From contig JBBRLA010000400.1 of NCBI GenBank assembly GCA_038231615.1, positions 1 to 7,927 on the forward strand: a DNA stretch of 7,927 nucleotides, written 5' to 3'. The translations under genes were made by a program, and so were the position numbers. Source of the stretch: JBBRLA01 sp038231615 (lineage in GTDB: Bacteria > Myxococcota_A > Polyangia > Palsa-1104 > JAEUJZ01). The notes beneath the pieces are model-generated. The model was not told the DNA's origin. It was given only the letters and a program-made list of their open reading frames with translations, and did not search any database. Shown here one piece after another: positions 6,017 through 7,927 of the stretch (its first letter is position 1; each line of letters opens with the position of its first letter).

Positions 6017-6270
6017 TGCCGGTGCTCGGCCACGTAGGCGGCCAGCGCCTCGACGGACGAGAACGCCTGCTTGCCCACCTTCTCGTCCGGAATGGTGACG
6101 TGATACTGCCGCTCGATCGCCACGGCGAGTTCGAGCGCGTCGATCGAGTCGAGCCCGAGGCCCGTCTGGAAAAGCGGCGCCTGATCGTCGATGGTCTCCG
6201 GCGCCCGATCGAGCCGCAGGCTGGAAACGATCAACATCTTGATTTCGTTTTTGAATTCTTGGTCCACCAT
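6013..6270 (-). CDS. Acyl carrier protein
   Basis: This is a small acidic carrier protein of 85 residues, the normal ACP size. The phosphopantetheine site is Ser42 in GLGLDSIDALELA, and the helices before and after (KNEIKMLIVSSLRL; VEALAAYVAEH) fit the four-helix fold. It would carry growing acyl chains as thioesters in the cytoplasm. The ATG at 6270 has AGAGGG about 11 nt upstream. A GTG at 6309 is in frame, but the added residues are not ACP-like. It lies 51 nt after fabG and overlaps the lolA start by 4 nt. It is probably a dedicated carrier for the neighbouring ketoreductase rather than the housekeeping AcpP, because it is not next to fabD, fabF or plsX in this window and its site reads DSI rather than the common DSL. 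Confidence 0.93.
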   Translation of the reverse strand: MVDQEFKNEIKMLIVSSLRLDRAPETIDDQAPLFQTGLGLDSIDALELAVAIERQYHVTIPDEKVGKQAFSSVEALAAYVAEHRQ

Positions 6271-6321
6271 CTCAGTGATTGCCCTCTTGGGAGCGCCTGG
6301 CTCCCGCACGTTCTCGCGTCT

Positions 6322-7131
6322 TCACCGGCTCAGGCCACCGTCGACAGACAGGGTTTGGCCCGTGATGTACGCGGCCCGATCGGACGCCAGCCAAGCCACC
6401 GCCGCCGCGATCTCGTCCACGCGGCCGACCCGGCAAAGGGGGATCGCGCCCAGCAGCTCCGCGCGCGCCTTGTCGCTCAACCCGGCGCTAAGAGAGGTCT
6501 CCACCAGACCGGCGCAGACGCAGTTGACGGTGATCTGGAACCTGGAGACCTCCCAGATCAGGCTATGCATCATCCCCGAAAGACCTGCCTTCGCGGCGCC
6601 GTAGCTCGCCTGCCCCGGCCGTCCCAGGGTGGCCGTGGGGGAGGTGATGAAGATCATGCGGCCCCATCGCGCCCCGATCATCCCGCGCATCGCCGCCTTG
6701 GCGGCCAGAAACCCCCCTTTCAGGTGGGTCCCCACGACGGCGTCGAAGTCCGTCTCGGGCATCATCATGAGCAGCCGGTCCCGGACCACGCCCGCCGCGT
6801 GCACCAGCACATTGACCCCCTTTTCCCCCAGGGCCGTCCCCCGGCAAAAAAGGCGCTGCCAGTCCGCCTCCGAGGCGACATCGCAGCGGACCGCCCGAAT
6901 CGAGAGGCCACGCGCCTGGGCCTCTCGCTCCGCCGCCTCCGCCGCGTCGCTGTCATGGGCATAGGTCACGATGACTTCATGTCCGCCCACGGCCAGACGC
7001 GTGGCAATGGCCAGTCCGATGCCCCGTGTGCCCCCAGTGACCAGCGCCGAAGGCGAAGCCGGGCATGATGCCAGTGACGAAGGACGCGATGCATGAGAGG
7101 AAGGTATAATTCGGCTTCTTTCTTGCCGCAA
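6322..7131 (-). CDS. 3-oxoacyl-ACP reductase, FabG-like short-chain dehydrogenase
   Basis: This protein is predicted to reduce 3-ketoacyl-ACP to 3-hydroxyacyl-ACP with NADPH. It has the Rossmann motif TGGTRGIG (32-39), HAAG in place of NNAG (111-114), catalytic Ser164, and YGAAK with Tyr177 and Lys181. The C-terminus ends ITGQTLSVDGGLSR, typical of FabG. The fourth tetrad residue, normally Asn, is His136 in THLKGGF, as seen in some specialised FabG-like proteins. The start is uncertain. No ATG or GTG is in frame; the first usable codon is TTG at 7131, which gives 269 residues and about 25 residues more than FabG normally has before ALVTGG. No ribosome-binding site fits it well. It is first of the fabG-acp-lolA operon, with a gap of 51 nt to acp, and is divergent from a deacetylase gene. 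Confidence 0.88.
   Translation of the reverse strand: MRQERSRIIPSSHASRPSSLASCPASPSALVTGGTRGIGLAIATRLAVGGHEVIVTYAHDSDAAEAAEREAQARGLSIRAVRCDVASEADWQRLFCRGTALGEKGVNVLVHAAGVVRDRLLMMMPETDFDAVVGTHLKGGFLAAKAAMRGMIGARWGRMIFITSPTATLGRPGQASYGAAKAGLSGMMHSLIWEVSRFQITVNCVCAGLVETSLSAGLSDKARAELLGAIPLCRVGRVDEIAAAVAWLASDRAAYITGQTLSVDGGLSR
7105..7110 (+). promoter_or_regulatory. TATAAT box, possible -10 for the deacetylase gene
   Basis: A perfect TATAAT lies 76 nt before the deacetylase start in otherwise GC-rich DNA. I find no good -35 box 16-18 nt upstream, and the site falls inside the fabG frame if fabG starts at 7131. It may be a -10 element of an activator-dependent promoter, or chance. Confidence 0.25.
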
Positions 7132-7186
7132 AGATAATAAATAATCTGCTGCCCCGATACCTTATCCGAGCGGCTAGTATTTTACG
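7132..7186. promoter_or_regulatory. AT-rich divergent intergenic region with a small palindrome
   Basis: This short gap separates the divergent fabG and deacetylase genes. It is the most AT-rich part of the window (7131-7145 is almost all A/T) and holds the palindrome GATA-CCT-TATC at 7156-7166. A TATTAT on the minus strand (7139-7134) could serve as a -10 for fabG but would place the transcript start at or inside the TTG codon. It probably contains both promoters. Confidence 0.35.
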
Positions 7187-7927
7187 ATGGTAGATGCCAC
7201 CCCGGCAACGGGCAAGCCATTCGCCCGATCTATTGCCAAGCGCGCCTCCCGGTGGGGGAGGATCGCCCTTCACGGGATCCTGCTCTCGTGCTACCTGGCG
7301 GGGGCGGCATCGGCCTCCGGGCAGGCGGTCCCTCCCTGGTTGGCCCCGGCCCTGGGCTTGCTCCTCTGCCTGTCGCTGGTCCTGGGGGTGTTCTGGCCCA
7401 GATCCGGGGTCTTTGGCCGGCCCCTCCTTGCCGGGCCCGCCGTCTTTCCGGCGGTCGCCCTGACTTTCGATGACGGCCCGGATCCAGAGACCACCCCCCG
7501 CATCCTGGATCTCCTTTCTCGGCACCAGGCGCTCGCCACCTTCTTCGTGATCGGGGAACGCGCCGCGCGCTGCCCGCAGATCCTGGCCGAGATGGCTCGA
7601 CAAGGGCACCAGGTCGAGAACCACTCCTATGGCCATGGCTGGGCGACCCCTTTTCTGCCGGCGAAACGGCTGGCCGCGGAGTTGGAACAGGCCCAGGACG
7701 TCATTGCCCGGGGGACTGGGCGCCGGCCGCGGTGGTTCCGCCCGCCGATAGGACTGCTCTCCCCGCCCCTGGTCGAGGCAGCGCGTCGGGTGGGCCTGTC
7801 CCTGTGCGGCTGGAGTTGCAAGGCCCACGACGGCCTCGCCGGGACCACCCCGGAGGCCGCGCTGCACCGTCTTTCCGCCGGCCTTCATCCGGGGGCCATC
7901 CTCCTGCTTCACGACGCGACCGAGCGC
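7187..7927 (+). CDS. Membrane-anchored polysaccharide deacetylase (CE4, NodB domain), cut by window edge
   Basis: The frame is open from ATG 7187 to the window end (247 residues). Two hydrophobic segments (about 26-43 and 51-70) should anchor it in the inner membrane, and a CE4 deacetylase domain follows. All five family motifs are visible: TFDDGP with Asp95 and Asp96, HSYGH with His146 and His150, RPPIG at 185-189, Trp209 in the fourth motif, and LLLHD with His242. These fit a metal-dependent N- or O-deacetylase acting on acetylated sugars, for example peptidoglycan, a capsule or a lipid-linked sugar. Which one cannot be read from the sequence. No strong ribosome-binding site precedes the ATG. 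It is divergent from fabG, so it may begin a plus-strand operon belonging to the same lipid pathway (inference). The missing C-terminus should be short. Confidence 0.9.
   Translation, partial: MVDATPATGKPFARSIAKRASRWGRIALHGILLSCYLAGAASASGQAVPPWLAPALGLLLCLSLVLGVFWPRSGVFGRPLLAGPAVFPAVALTFDDGPDPETTPRILDLLSRHQALATFFVIGERAARCPQILAEMARQGHQVENHSYGHGWATPFLPAKRLAAELEQAQDVIARGTGRRPRWFRPPIGLLSPPLVEAARRVGLSLCGWSCKAHDGLAGTTPEAALHRLSAGLHPGAILLLHDATER

Noticed and set aside
6022..7068. A 348-residue plus-strand open frame over acp and fabG
   Set aside because: It is antisense to two clearly recognised genes and has a low-complexity Arg/Pro/His-rich composition with no domain.
6977..7912. A 311-residue minus-strand open frame over the deacetylase
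   Set aside because: It is antisense to all five CE4 motifs, rich in Gly/Arg/Pro, and has no recognisable domain.

Overview
The window is GC-rich chromosomal DNA. It looks like a Gram-negative bacterium of the Myxococcota/deltaproteobacterial type. The reasons are two lipoprotein signal peptides, a LolA-family periplasmic protein, a lipoprotein with an Asp/Gly/Pro-rich 'PDAG' tail of the kind common in Myxococcota, and a SprT-like metalloprotease with an N-terminal extension. This assignment is inference. No tRNA, rRNA, CRISPR array, transposase or phage gene was seen.

Layout from left to right: (1) 1-522, minus: N-terminal part of a secreted alpha/beta-hydrolase lipoprotein that runs off the left edge. 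(2) 665-2593, minus: complete biosynthetic arginine decarboxylase (speA), first enzyme of the agmatine route to polyamines. It carries a perfect 13-bp inverted repeat near its 3' end. (3) 2794-3546, plus: FadR-subfamily GntR regulator, divergent from speA across a 200-bp gap. That gap holds a PdhR/LldR-like operator half-site and a possible speA promoter overlapping it. (4) 3627-4120, plus: small Cys-rich lipoprotein whose 3' end appears frameshifted. (5) 4132-5019, minus: SprT-like zinc metalloprotease, convergent with the lipoprotein. (6) 5020-5320: a 301-bp gap with two possible minus-strand promoters, a leader hairpin and a terminator-like hairpin. (7) 5321-7131, minus: a tight fabG-acp-lolA operon. 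(8) 7187-7927, plus: N-terminal two thirds or more of a membrane-anchored polysaccharide deacetylase, divergent from fabG and cut by the right edge.

Two groups of genes suggest joint function. The speA/gntR pair may be a small regulatory unit in which the regulator controls itself and perhaps speA. The fabG-acp-lolA trio has part of the gene content of aryl-polyene-like or other specialised lipid pathways, where a dedicated acyl carrier protein and ketoreductase build an acyl chain and a LolA-like protein helps deliver the lipid to the outer membrane. The core ketosynthase and dehydratase are not in the window, so this is a hypothesis about what lies beyond the right edge. Most of the other genes are ordinary. 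I see no clearly new defence or mobile system.
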